A stretch of DNA of 64,000 nt from Trichopria drosophilae. Taxonomy: Eukaryota > Arthropoda > Insecta > Hymenoptera > Diapriidae. Below, one piece after another: positions 14,060-27,000 of this stretch. The position numbers were made by a program, and so were the translations under genes. The stretch's first letter is position 1, and each line of letters begins with the position of its first letter. The notes beneath the pieces are model-generated. The model worked only from the letters and a program-made list of their open reading frames with translations. It was not told where the DNA came from and did no database searches. Where the stretch lies: assembly GCA_030407085.1 (NCBI GenBank), contig CM059582.1, positions 26,797,001 to 26,861,000 on the forward strand, in the 5' to 3' direction.

Positions 14060-15964
14060 TTTTACTACGGTAAACTGGTTCTATTAACTATATTTTTATC
14101 AATGTGTAGTTAAAAGAATTACGGTACTCTTTTTAGCATTTCATGTTTTCGTTTCATAATTCATAGTAATTTCGTTGTGCCATTTCGTATTCACGTCTAT
14201 TTTTTGCTTTTTATATTTCACAAATTTTCAATATATATTAAATTTTATTTCCAATAAATTTACCCAAAAAGTTTCATTAATCTTCGAGAATAATCGTTAA
14301 TATTTACTATTTTCGTAAATTTCTGTGAATACTGAACGATTTTCAAATGCTTCAGTAAAGTTCTGTCACGTACTATGCATTTTTGATATTTTTTATTAAA
14401 TTTCGTTTCAATTTATTAACGTATTGAAAATTAGTCGTGAGTTGTGCTACTTTTCAATAATTTTTATTAATTAACGCACATTGTTAAATTTATGTTCTAT
14501 TTTAAATGTTTTTGTTCTCCGTGTAAGACTTTTTTCAAACAAGTTGTTACTCTAAATCTTCGAAAATATTTAGAGCAAATATTTATTATTCAAGTTTCTA
14601 TAGTATCAATATCTACTTTTATATTGATTTTAATATTTCTGTAGACGTTTTCTTTCCTCAAATTTCTAGACAAATTGTGCGCTTTCCATGCTCAAAAAAA
14701 GTTTATTAATAGTTATTGTCATTCTGAAAAACTGATAGTTTAAAACTACAAAAACAATATATTAATAATTACAATCTTTGCTACGGACATTTGAAGTTGA
14801 AGAATTCTTGTTTTAAGCCATTTTTCGAAATTTCTTGTAAAAAATCACAGGTAATATTTTAACAATAAAAATGCATATAAATATTATTTATTTAACTAAA
14901 TTCCTTATTTAGATTAATATAAAATTCTTTTTGTAACTCATCCACTATTTTTTTTAACTCAAATAAGTACTACATTTACTTACATGCTGCACTTTTACAG
15001 AAGATATGTTAATTCCAGATATTTATATTTCGACACAATATTTTGACATAATATCTAACGGTTTTATGTTTATATAATAATCGTTGGCGATCTTAACACT
15101 GTGTTAGGGTTTTCATTAAATTTCCACAAAATGGACTAAATTTTTTTTTCAATATTACCAAAGAGACAAAAAATATTGAATTTTAAAATTCATTATCATA
15201 ATAAGTTTTAACAGCGTCTAAAATCGATGGTATCGGAAATAGAATCCAATTAGAGCATAAAGAAAACAAAAGATTAGGGTCTTTCATTTGCTAGTCATTC
15301 GCAAAGAAAATCGATTCTTAGACACAGATTGGTTCCGTAAAAAAACGTGGACTGATAGATATTTACATTTCTTATGTTACCTTCTAATTAACTGTGAAAT
15401 TGGTCTTATATTGGGATTCCCAGACTAGGCAATAAAAAGCTCACACTGAAAAAACTACCCATGAAAATTTTGTCAAAATTTAATCTAAACACTTTTTGTA
15501 AAATTAATTTTCGGAACTATTAATAATATAAGTTTGTTGTTAAAATTTAATGTGTAAACTGTCAACGAAATTTCTATGAGTGCAGAAATCAGACTGAGAA
15601 AAAAGAACTTTAATATTGTCAAAAATATTGTTCTTGAAAACAGATCTGCAAAAACTATTGAAATGCTTAACATAACAAAAAAACGAACACAAACAAATTG
15701 ATACTAACATCGCATGAAGGATATCGAATTTAAAGTAGGAAAAACGTCTAACGTCGTTTAGCAGTTCTCATGTTAAAATGTGGCGAAAGTGGACATAATG
15801 AATAATACCAAAGAATTTTGGAAAAAATGATATCAAAGGGAAAGAAATTGAAAATAATTTATTCAAAAAGTAAACAGTTCAATATTTTTTAATATTTTTT
15901 TATATATCCCCCTCAGAAATCTGTTAAAGGTTTGATCAGGGTCTGATCACAGCGGGTGGGGGTC
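14060..15964. other. AT-rich DNA, nothing recognised
   Basis: Very AT-rich, with many T and A homopolymers. No coding signal, RNA gene or transposon terminus was found by eye. Confidence 0.6.
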
Positions 15965-16400
15965 AAAAATCCGAACGGGCAAAATTCCGAACGGGTAAAA
16001 ACCTGAATTTCAGAATTCCGAATGCATAATTTCCGAATGGTCAAAATTCCGAACATGATGATTTACGTACGCTCAAAATACCGTCAGGCCAATTACCGAA
16101 TATTTAAATTTCCGACAGTCATAAAACCGAACAAGTGTAATTTGCAAAAAACTAAAATTCTAAAATTTGTTGTTTATAATTTAAATAATATTACCGACAA
16201 CAAAAGTACCTACATTTCAAAATTCCGAAAGGCCAAATTCCAACGTAATGAATTTCTGACACGTAAACTTCCGAACGGGAAAAATTCCGAACGGGAAAAA
16301 TTCCGAACGCGAAAAATTCCGAACGTGAAAAATTCCGAACGAACGAAAACGGCAAACGGATAAAATTCCAAACGAGCACAAATCCGAACAGGCGAAACTC
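15965..16400. repeat. Degenerate tandem repeat, unit about 16-17 bp (ATTCCGAACGGGAAAA)
   Basis: The motif TTCCGAAC recurs more than ten times. The cleanest tract, 16266-16345, has a 16-bp period with units such as TTCCGAACGGGAAAAA. Outside it the units are diverged and interrupted. Long open frames across this tract on both strands are repeat artefacts. A weaker TTCCG-type tract occurs inside both palindrome arms (about 34795-34915 and 45700-45830). Confidence 0.85.
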
Positions 16401-16616
16401 GAAACGTATAAATAATCTGAAGCATATATTATGTGTGTATTTTTAAATGTCCCCACCTAACAACAATGATTTAAAATAGCAAATTTTCACTTTCTTATTC
16501 ATTTTAGTGCCTATAACGGATTCAAATACATGTATCATTTATTTTTCATTTTAGTTCGAAATAGTGAGTTTTTTAGGTGACATTTAATTTTAATTAAAAT
16601 CTCCCTCCTTCTTATG

Positions 16617-18826
16617 AAACATAAACAGCATTGTCCTTTATTGCATCGTTGTTATGTTTTATATACCGATCAATCCCTTATTATTGTAAAGAGAATAGTG
16701 ATTTTCTGAAGAGATTTTAAAAAAATTGTCGAAACATGAACTAACTTTTTGTATTCAATTCAAAACTTCCGTTAAAACAATAGGTTTATTTACAAATAAT
16801 TGTCACTTTATGGAGAAAAAAAAAACTTCTAAATTTTCATGACTGGCAATTTGTATGCACTGTTTAGTTGATCGCACACTTTGAAAAAAATTATCGCCAT
16901 ATTGAGACAGTCGATTTGAATTTTACAATTGCAATCACGAACCTTGGAAATCAGCATATGGGCATTATTCTAGAACTTTTAAACTTTGAGGTTGACGAAA
17001 ATTTCATTTTTTTTTTTTAGGCACATTCATGGAATTAATTTTATTGGCTTTAGAATTGATCAAATGACAGGAAAAACCTTGCGTGACTCATTTATACACA
17101 ATGTATTTTTTTGTTTTTAATGTAACATGTTACGTTACTCGTAAAATTAGTTTGTAGTTTTGTAACGTTTAATATACAGAAAAAATTCAGTTCTTTTGCG
17201 TATGGCCTAATTTTTACAAGCTAGTATATAAAATTAAACGTCTAGTGAATAGTTATTCAAATTTAAAATAATGGATTAAATAGGGCGGACTATTTTTACA
17301 AAATTTCTTTGATTTTTATAAAATTTGATATGTTAGGGTTTTTGAGGCCACTGATTTCAAATCCAAAGTCAGTTTTCATTAAAACTTGAAATCCAAATAC
17401 ATGATTTAACATTAAGAATACTAAAAAATTAAAACGATTTGTAAAGAATAATCATTTTATTATTGTCAAAAAGTGTGTTTTTTGTTGTATTAAAAAAAAA
17501 ACACAAAAGTTATAAATACTTTAATAACTTAGGAGAAAAGATCACAATGATTCCAAAGTACTTAGAAGCTAAATTGTAGATGTGCCATTAAATAATTTGA
17601 TTTTTCAAAGTGAGTTTCGCTTGGAAATTTAAAGTTTGACGTAGTCGCATTTTTTATGTATAGGTGGCACACATTCGGGCAAATGCTCAAATTACTTCTT
17701 ATCATATAGGTAATGTACCCCTGTTGTGTGGTTTCTTAAAAACCAATGTGAAAAAAATTATCTAAGGTTGATTGCTAAATTGTCAAGTATAAAAAAAAGT
17801 TATCTCGAAAGTTTGAAGGTATATAATTTTATTCCTCAGTGAGACACATCATTAAGTTAAGGATTTTTCATTTGTTAACATCCCCAAATACTTCCACAAA
17901 AAACCACAGACCATTAAAAAAAAGGTGCAAAAAGTTTCAGTGTTAAAACTGAAAAAATTTAGTGAGTGTCGCGCACCAAAAACAGGCTAATTCACTACTT
18001 TTATTTACTCTCATTGTTTTCTACATATCTGTAATTAGTAATAAACACTTATTACATGTAAAACGAACAAAAATTTGTTGATCTGTCGTGTTGCAAAGTT
18101 GTATTTTAAATTTTTAAGGTATCATAATGAGCGACAACATAAAGTTTAAAAATTCTTGAACAATGCCCATATATGTTTACAATTTTGTTATCAGTTTTCA
18201 AAAATCAGAATTTCTACGACAAGAATTGCAGCGCATTGGATAAAAATTTTGAATGTCAGAATTCTGACATCAGTATCGTGATCAGCGACCTCCAGAACAC
18301 TGAGGCTGCTCTTCCAAATTTTGTTTGCGAGCCACGCGAGCGCGCGCGGTAGGTTATCAATGTTCAATGATTGGAAAAACTAAAAGGAGAGATAGATGAA
18401 GTAAAAATAGAGATGTGTAGGTTATCGGAAGATGAGTACGTGTAATTGCGTACACGGGACTATGGGATCAACAGTATAGGTTTAAGAGTGCGATATAGTG
18501 TGAGATTCGAGCAAAGAAGATTCCATGGCCGTAACTTATGACTAAAATAATCGCTAAATTTGACCCAAAGCTTTGCAGCAATTCTGGCATCAGTTTCCCA
18601 ATCAGCGACCATGCAAACTTTTAGACTACTTATAGTCCGCAAAATTTGTTTAACAGAAAAATGAGCCCATTAAGGGGTTACTCGCCATTTAACTCGTACT
18701 GAATGTGCCCAGTAGTTGCATAAAATCCAAGGCATACGACAGTATAGGAAAATGATAGTTACAAAAATGAGAAAACGGCAACATTATTTTTATTCAAATT
18801 TCACATATTATATATTAATATTCACA
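16617..18826. other. Left-arm flank beyond the gene, with an inverted pair
   Basis: AT-rich, no gene. An inverted pair (16954-16998 and 18131-18174; core ATATGGGCATT...TTTAAACTTT) lies about 1.2 kb apart and may be subterminal repeats of an old element. A second small duplication: TCTGACATCAGT...ATCAGCGACC near 18260-18292 and TCTGGCATCAGT...ATCAGCGACC near 18585-18610. Part of the host gene's original 3' UTR should lie immediately outside the hAT-like element, but I cannot mark a polyadenylation site. Confidence 0.5.
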
Positions 18827-19290
18827 TATCACAGGGTGGCCACAGACCGGGAAAACCGGGAAATGTCAGGGAAAACGAAAATTGGCCAGGGAATCGGGGA
18901 AATGTCAGGGAATTTAAAAAATAGTCAGTGAAAATATTCTGGCGAATAAGAACAAGCTCTCTCCTCCAACTTGCGGATTGGCGGTTTATTTATCGGCGGA
19001 AATCATTTCGACCAATCACGAACCTCGAGTACTTTTTAACTAACAAATATTTTTAACTCGAAATACCGCAGATGTTCCAGCGGCTTCGCTCTGGACAGAT
19101 GTTTCTTAAAGTTTTATTAAATTTTAATTTAGTAAGTAAAAAAGTGAATTGAAATTACATAAATATAAATGTGAATGATTATCGTGGTTTTATTATTGTT
19201 TAAGGTAAGTCCATTTTATGCGTAATATTCAATATACAATTTTGCAAAAATGTTTGTTCTAATCTTTTTATTTTATTTTGTAATCAAAGT

Positions 19291-21267
19291 TTAAGGAGGT
19301 TCCTCTCAAAACGATTTTCTCTAAATTTTGTATAGAAGCAATATCACATTTTGACACATTTAACTTCAAAGTTTCTAATGATCGTGTTCCTTATACCAAG
19401 GCCGTCGAAAACGTCTATATTTTTTCGATTGCGGAAACGATTTTCTCTAGAATTTCATGAAAAACTAGTATGTGATGCAGGGGAATATAAATAATACGAA
19501 AAAAAGTTGGAAAAGATAAGCAATACTAATTTTTAAAATATTGTATCAATTCGTTGCCTCGCTCATGTCGAGACGCGTTTGCCAGACACGTGTCAACGTC
19601 GAGTCGTCGCTCGTCTGATTGCATGTATATGGGCAAATCCGCGAAACCTTTGAATTTTGAGTCATAAAATCAAAAAAGTTTTACGTGCTAAGCACATTAT
19701 TGGAATTTTTATATGTTGTCATATACATTAAGAGGTAACAAATGACGCAGTGTCCTTCATTTTTGAAGCAACGCTGAAGAGTGAAAATTATCATCTGATA
19801 ATTTTTATGTTAGTGATCTTAACTCTTAAAATTTGGAGGAGACGTTCGCCATTTTGGAGCTGCTATTTTGAAGCCGCCATATTGAATTTCGAAAATCTAA
19901 ACACTAACTGAACTGCACATCAAGAAAGTGCTTTCATTTGAGAAATTTCTACATGCGATTATCAATTTGAATGTAAAATTTATAATTAAAAAGTAGGTAC
20001 TGAAATGATACAATTTTTGCATTGGTATGCATTCAGATACATGTTGGTTTGAGAATTATATACGTTGAATAAAATACAACAAATATCATGTTTTTAGATA
20101 GAAATTTATTACATAATTACATTTTAGTACATTTCCGGGCTGGTCGAGTTTTAACATTATAGTTTTTTTATTACTGGTAGGTTTAGACGTTTTCTTTATT
20201 GTTTTAGAGTTTTTTGTTTTTTTTATGTTTGTAAGTATCCTTATCAACAGACCAGCTGTGCGGTTCTAAGGAAAAGTGATTATATGACGCGAGTTACAAA
20301 TTTTAAGCAATTATCACGAAAAACATTGCCAATAATGAATTTCTTCCAAAATACCCGAATTTTTTCATATTTTTTTATTTATACTACCTAAACAATAAAC
20401 AATAATGTTTTCTTAGTCATTTATATATGTTATTTTATCACTAAACTTACAGAAAATCGTAAAAAATTGACATGAATGCGTTAACTGGAATTTTAATAAT
20501 GAAAGATCAAAGAAAACATTATTTACCATTGTGATTCAAAGGGTTAAAAACATTATTAGATGTTAGCGTTTTGATGTTACCTCTATTTTGCGCTTTTCAA
20601 ACGATCACACATGTTGCAAACAATATTCTTTTTCAATTGATGGTGTGCCATTATTTTAACCAGTTACGCAAATGCTTTTTAACATGAAGCATATATTTTT
20701 TTTACTTCTCTTGTGAGCACATTCTTAAATGACGTCTGGATTTCCTCCTTTTTCTGTGTACAAAATTATTACTTTTAACTCGTAACGATTAAAGATATGC
20801 TGCACGTGCAATCGGTGAAAAATGAACTAAAATTGTTTTTTTGAAAAAAACGAGGGACACATTTTAAAGGCACTCTTTTCAGCCTTTCTGAAAAGGGCAC
20901 ATAGCTCTATAAGGGTGCAAATTCTCTCTTTTTTTGTCTATTAGTACGTGTAAAAAATCCAGACAGATTAAAGAAACGCTGAAATCGCTACAGGACCAAA
21001 CGTGAATAAAAATTACTGAAGGGACACTTTATTTTAGGCGTTTTTGACATATTTTTCAGTTTCAAAGGTATGAGTTTCGTAGTTTTATCTCATCAATGAT
21101 GCATTACGTATATTGGTCGATATATTTGGAGTATACTTAACAATGTTGACCAGTTGAAACGCAGAAAAATAAAATACAAATGCTCAAAAATACACAGTGA
21201 CACGAAATTTAAAGGTTTCGCAGATTTGCCCATATGTAGTTCTCTTTTCGCGCAGGAACCTCCTTAA
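19291..21267. mobile_element. 1,977-bp TTAA-flanked non-autonomous element, left arm
   Basis: Both ends read TTAAGGAGGTTCCT in inverted orientation. A second inverted pair lies inside: TATGGGCAAATCCGCGAAAC near 19629 and its variant near 21200-21235. There is no coding region. TTAA target use is typical of piggyBac and Kolobok superfamilies; which one is not decided. Nested inside the hAT-like element. Confidence 0.72.
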
Positions 21268-21966
21268 GGATGCATACGGAACAGAAAAAGAATGATATTT
21301 AATATGGTATATACTTATCAAATGTGTGTAAATAGTTTAGTAAAGATCCTAGAATTATAGTTTCTAATAAATTATCCTGAAATTAAGTACAAAAGTATAT
21401 ATTATTCTATACTCTTACCGTCACTTTTGCTGAACTTTTTTATAAAATAGATAACAGTATTTTATTGATGACATAGATCGAATTTATTTTCTAATTTATT
21501 ACGGTCAACAGAATAGAACACAAGATTCCCTGCAAAAATAAAGAAGCTCATCCAATTCTTTGTTGGTATACCATAAAGTCCTTATAAAGTATTAAATTAA
21601 TTTTTAAACAAGAAGGATATTTAATGGATTATGTATTTTTTAATCTCGGATTACGGTCAATTATAGTGTAGTAAAAATATGAATTTACTAAAATGTAATA
21701 GTTATAAATGTTTTTTCTATACTATTGTTATAAAAAAATGCATTATGGCATTTTTATAATAACAAATTATTTCTTTCTATTTGCAGAGAATGACTATATC
21801 ATTACATTTTTTTATGTAACAAATTATAGAAAGAATCGAATTTGTCCTAAAATATACAACTGGAGTAATTGTGATACTTGATGTTTTCTTTAGGATACAC
21901 AACTTTTTATACGTTTGTAATCATATCACCCACGGATTAGTGCAATAATTACACAATATTTACAGA

Positions 21967-23553
21967 CAAGATATTTAACATCGGCATTCCTAAATCATGC
22001 ATCAGCTGCAGATCTGTTACGAGCATTTACTTCTGCCCTTTCAGAAATAGATCTTAAAAGGTGCTTGCTTCAAGTCTCAATGGATGGACCAAACGTTAAT
22101 TTAAAATTTCACCGAGATCTGAATTCCGCTTTAGCAACAGATCCTAATGATCGACAGCTTGTAGAAATAGGTTCCTGTGGACTTCACAGTGTAAATGGGG
22201 CATAAAAGCGACTAAGTGGGATATATCTGATTTTCTTACCGCTTTGTATTTTGTTTTTAAGGACAGTCCAGCACGTAGAGGTGATTACTCTTATTACTCT
22301 GGATCAACACTATTCCCACTAAAGTTCTGTTCAGTGCGCTGGCTTGAAAACATTGAAGTAGCAGAAAGGGTTGCCAAAATCATTTCAAATGTTAAAAAGT
22401 ATATCGACGGGCTAGTGGAGGATAAACAATCCTAACCAAATAGCAAGAGTTTAAAAATTGTTCAAGATACACTAAAAGATCCCTTGCTTTTAAGTAAGCT
22501 TGCATTTTTTCAATCGGCCGCCGCTGAAGTTGAACCTTTTCTGCAGGAATTCCAAACAGATAAACCTATGGCTCCTTTCCTTTACGAAACATTGGAACGC
22601 CTTATGCGGTCTCTTATGAATAGGTTTGTTAAATCTGAATCATTCAGTGCAACTAAAGATATTCACTCAATTGATGTTTCGATACGAAGAAGCTCAAAGA
22701 ATTCAAAAATGTTGACGTGGGCTATACAACTAGGGATGCTTTACGAGAAAATCGAAAAAATGTTAAAGTCAACGATCGAGACATTCTAGAATTTCGACGA
22801 GATTGCCGCAATGGATTGCAAAAAAAAAATGGTGGAAAAGCTACAAGTTCGTTCTCCTCTAACGTATAGTTTTACAAAAGGGATTTCTTGTTTAGATCCG
22901 ACGATCGCTGTAGTACCAAATAAACACGATTCACGTCTTCGCTTAGTGCTGAATAATGTAGTAAGTAAAAAACAAATTTCCGGGATCACCGCAGAGAAAG
23001 TTGATAAACAATTTAAAGAAATATGTAATAAACCTCGATTCATAGATGAAATGAAATGTTTCTCAAGGGAAAAGGACAGACTAGACGATCTTTGGATGTC
23101 TGCGATTAAAGATTGCAACGAAACAGATGTAGAACTAAAATCATTTTAAAAAAAAATAATGATTTTATCTTACGGGAATGCCAATCTTAAGAGAGGTTTT
23201 TCAGTAAATCGCAAATGCTTGGTTGACAATCAAAAGGAAAAGTCCCTTATTGCACACAGGCAAATTTATGACGCGGTCCAATATGCAGGAGGAGTAGAAA
23301 AGGTCGTAATTTCGAAATCACTACTTCATGCCGTTAGAAATATACTCGTGCGCGTTATCAAGAAAGCATGGATCAGAGAAAAACGGAATTAACACAAAAA
23401 GAAAATATGCATGCCGAAAAAAAAGCAATTGCGATTGAAATAAAGGAATTGCAACACCAAAAGTTCCAGCTGATACAAAGTTCTAAAGAATCTGAAGACC
23501 TTCTCAATGAAAAAATCGAAAGTCTGAAAAAAGGCTTTAGGAAGCGTTTTTGA
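21967..23553 (+). pseudogene. hAT-like transposase remnant, left arm
   Basis: Frames in order: RYLTSAFLNHASAADLLRAF with VSMDGPNVNLKFHRDL and GSCGLHSVNGA, then TAA (near 22203); a shifted frame with KWDISDFLTALYFVFKDSPARRGDYSY (read in pieces) and CSVRWLENIEVAERV; then AFFQSAAAEVEPFLQEFQTD; then NVDVGYTTRDALRENRKN; LSYGNANLKRGFSVNRKCLV; LIAHRQIYDAVQYAGGVEKV; and a Lys/Glu-rich end. The MDGPNVN, SCGLH, PARR, RWLEN and GFSVN phrases recall transposon-derived proteins widespread in animals, which I place near hAT from memory of the family. At least four stops or frameshifts make it inactive. Confidence 0.65.
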
Positions 23554-23887
23554 TCATTAATTTAATTCTTCAAGTGCTGTGAAAAACGTAAAAAACTGTG
23601 ATTTGTGTGAAATATGTAACAAATTAAGTTATATTTATAACTATCATTTTAAAAACAGTATTAAAGACTCGTACTTGATTTTAAAAAATATTATAAAATT
23701 TATTGAAATTCGTAGTTTCAATAATATAATAAAAAGATAATATAATACATAAATGAACATAATGTTACAATTATTTAGAAAAAAAAAACTGTTTCATGCC
23801 TTAGTGAGGGAAGAAACATAGAAAATCAGGGAAAACTCAGGGAAAAGTCAGGGGATTGTTTCTTCTAAAAAAAGTGGTCATCCTGTA

Positions 23888-24081
23888 TCAATTTAATTGA
23901 AAGATCCTAATGGGATCGTGCGTGCAAAGCTCTCTGCAAAGTGGGCATCTTGGAGGTCTAGGAGGTCGTGCCGCTCGTGCCATTGCGAAAATTCTATTGG
24001 CGCAGACCTCGCATGCACACACATGGCCGCAGGGTACGAATGTGTGATCTGCAGGCACTTCCACACACATCAGGCATCCAT
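23888..24081 (-). CDS. C-terminal RING finger exon, left arm
   Basis: Identical RING-encoding sequence on the minus strand. It is only usable if the upstream exon is in the six-C frame. The stop codon (minus strand, 23888-23890) abuts the hAT-like element. Confidence 0.8.
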
Positions 24082-27000
24082 CTAAAAATGTGTAAAGATC
24101 GTTACTGCATGTCATAAAAAAATGTATATATATACATTACATAGGATTCCAGTGAGCCCGAGGCGGGCTACTTTAGAAAGAAAACATGTTATTGTGATTT
24201 AAAAAACGCATTCCAAAATTAGAATAAATTTTATGCAATTAGGACTAAGTTGCTGATTAAATATAACAAAGAAATGACATTGCAGGACCAACGCATGACA
24301 AATATAATATGCATCCATGAATATTGACATTATTATAAACCAAAGTACGTGGAATTGGCAGCACATAGGAGAAGAATCGAAAACTATCAACCGCATATTC
24401 GTTGACGCGAATAAATATACCCGAACGTATTTAACACAAATCAACGAATAATCGAATCCGAACACATGGACCACCGCGCTCACTGGATAGCAGGAGCACG
24501 GGAGAAGATGCGTCACTCAACCCTAAATAAGATCGCGGTGCAAACTTGTTCTACCTTTCGGCAGGTCTACGTTAGGAATTGAGAATATTGGATTACGCAC
24601 GAACCGAAATAATTGTCATATGCGATATGTCGACGTACGTTGACGCGAATAATTAAACCGAATTTATAAAAGAAATCTATGCGTAATCGATTCCAAACAC
24701 ATGGACCACCGCGCTCACTGGGTAGCAGGAGCACGGGACAAGATGCGTCACTCAACCTAAATAAGATCGAGGTGCAAACTTGGGCTACCTTTCGGCAGGT
24801 CTACGAGAGGAATCGAGAATTTTGGATAACACACGAACCGAAATAATTGTCATATGCGATACGTCGACGTACGTTGACGCGAATAATTAAACCGAATTTA
24901 TAAAAGAAATCTATGCGTCATCGATTCCAAACACATGGACCACCGCGCTCACTGGGTAGCAGGAGCACGGGACAAGATGCGTCACTCAACCTAAATAAGA
25001 TCGAGGTGCAAACTTGGGCTACCTTTCGGCAGGTCTACGAGAGGAATCGAGAATATTGGATTACACACGAACCGAAATAATTGTCATATGCGATACGTCG
25101 ACGTACGTTGACGCGAATAATTAAACCGAATTTATAAAAGAAATCTATGCGTCATCGATTCCAAACACATGGACCACCGCGCTCACTGGGTAGCAGGAGC
25201 ACGGGACAAGATGCGTCACTCAACCTAAATAAGATCGAGGTGCAAACTTGGGCTACCTTTCGGCAGGTCTACGAGAGGAATCGAGAATATTGGATTACAC
25301 ACGAACCGAAATAATTGTCATATGCGATACGTCGACGTACGTTGACGCGAATAATTAAACCGAATTTATAAAAGAAATCTATGCGTAATCGATTCCAAAC
25401 ACATGGACCACCGCGCTCACTGGGTAGCAGGAGCACGGGACAAGATGCGTCACTCAACCTAAATAAGATCGAGGTGCAAACTTGGGCTACCTTTCGGCAG
25501 GTCTACGAGAGGAATCGAGAATATTGGATTACACACGAACCGAAATAATTGTCATATGCGATACGTCGACGTACGTTGACGAGAATAATTATACCCGAAC
25601 GTATTTCACAAAAATCTGCGAACAATAGATTCGGAACGCAGACGCTACCGCTCTCTTTGCCGTATAAACTTTACTGTTTCAACTGGTATAGTGGATTTTT
25701 CAATAGTCGGTATTCGATTCTTATCATTTTGTATTACGTTATTTGAGTTTAGGCATCCTTCAATGTACATAACGTTGGTTTTAGGTCATTCGCTTTGTGA
25801 TATTTCCAAAAAAGAAAATGGTTGCATATACTATAAATAATGCGTATTTTTGCTGAAATTGACAATACAGTAGTAATTGAATCGCATATTATGAGAAAAA
25901 GATTTATTTCCTGTGCATTCTCTTTTTGCTATTAAGTGAGTGTTTTTCATTGGAACTAACTTGACCATTCTAAGTGAACCCGGTTTTGATACAGTTTTAT
26001 ACCAGTAACAATGATGTATAATGGTATCGAAGTACGACGTCATGCCACTATGCCATACATCTTTTTCACTACTTTCCGGGCCCTATTTATTAGCCCCCGA
26101 CATCAATACATCCTCGGCACAAGAATATTTCAAAATCTAATCTAACTTGCTGTATCGATTTTTTTATATCGTTGTTAATATTTATCTGCATGACATACCA
26201 TTTTTGAAAGAAAATAGTTTTTTTCGATTATATTGTTACAAGAAATACATGTGAAAATTAGTAACTTTGAAGCTGAATGTTGGAAAATGTTATATTACTA
26301 CGATGGATCACATTTCGCCCAGATATTCAGCGTCTATAACGTAATCTTATCGAGGATAGATAGCAGAGCGCTTTGGAAATTAAAATATTTTCATAATTGT
26401 ACACCGTCGATACTACTTTACCTACTATTGAAATTGTGTTATTAAATCGATCGGGGCAAATTTTTTTATTGTTCCAAGAAAAATCTACACTCTTCCGTTA
26501 CAAAAAGAACAAATTAACACAACGGAAAATGGTCAATAGATTTGTACAGATGTCGCATCATTCAGAAGTTCAATGAATGTTGAGGTAAGTGGATTATAAA
26601 AATATTGATGGCAGCTGACTGTTATACCGTGCTGTAGACCGTGTATTTTTTAAAGGTCTGAAACATTAGCGTTCACGCTAATAGTATCCAAACGCAATTA
26701 TACATTAGAACCGCATCGCTCTTGCCTGTCAGATGTTTGCATTTGAAACTTCAGTAATACTCATCCATGCTCGATTTGCTTAACATGCCGTATAAGATGC
26801 ACGAATTAAATCCTTTTCTTCCTTTGCGATTAATGTAAATGCAATTGAGTTGAAGTCGGTGCAATATTTCGAAACTAAACTCACATAAGCGTTCCTGAAC
26901 ATTACTCGTCATTTACCGTTTAAACTTTATCCAAAAAAGTGGCAATGATATGTATGTATATGTACAAATGCAGAAGTGTATAATATAAAAAAAAAACTTT

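Larger units (their letters stand above)
18832..23885 (+). mobile_element. hAT-like DNA transposon, left arm, degenerate
   Basis: Ends CAGGGTGGCCAC and, reverse-complemented, CAGGATGACCAC, followed on both sides by GGGAAAA/TCAGGGAA-rich subterminal sequence. TATCA flanks both ends (18827-18831 and 23886-23890). hAT elements normally make 8-bp duplications, so the 5-bp match leaves the superfamily provisional. It contains a broken transposase-like reading frame and a nested 1,977-bp element. It was inserted at the stop codon of the FLYWCH-MULE-RING gene, opposite to its transcription. Confidence 0.75.

Noticed and set aside
16022..16456. Several overlapping 60-110 codon frames on both strands
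   Set aside because: All are readings of the TTCCGAAC tandem repeat, with no conserved protein feature.
24445..25600. CRISPR-like array
   Set aside because: Units are 234 bp direct tandem copies with no short repeat-spacer alternation, and the genome is eukaryotic.
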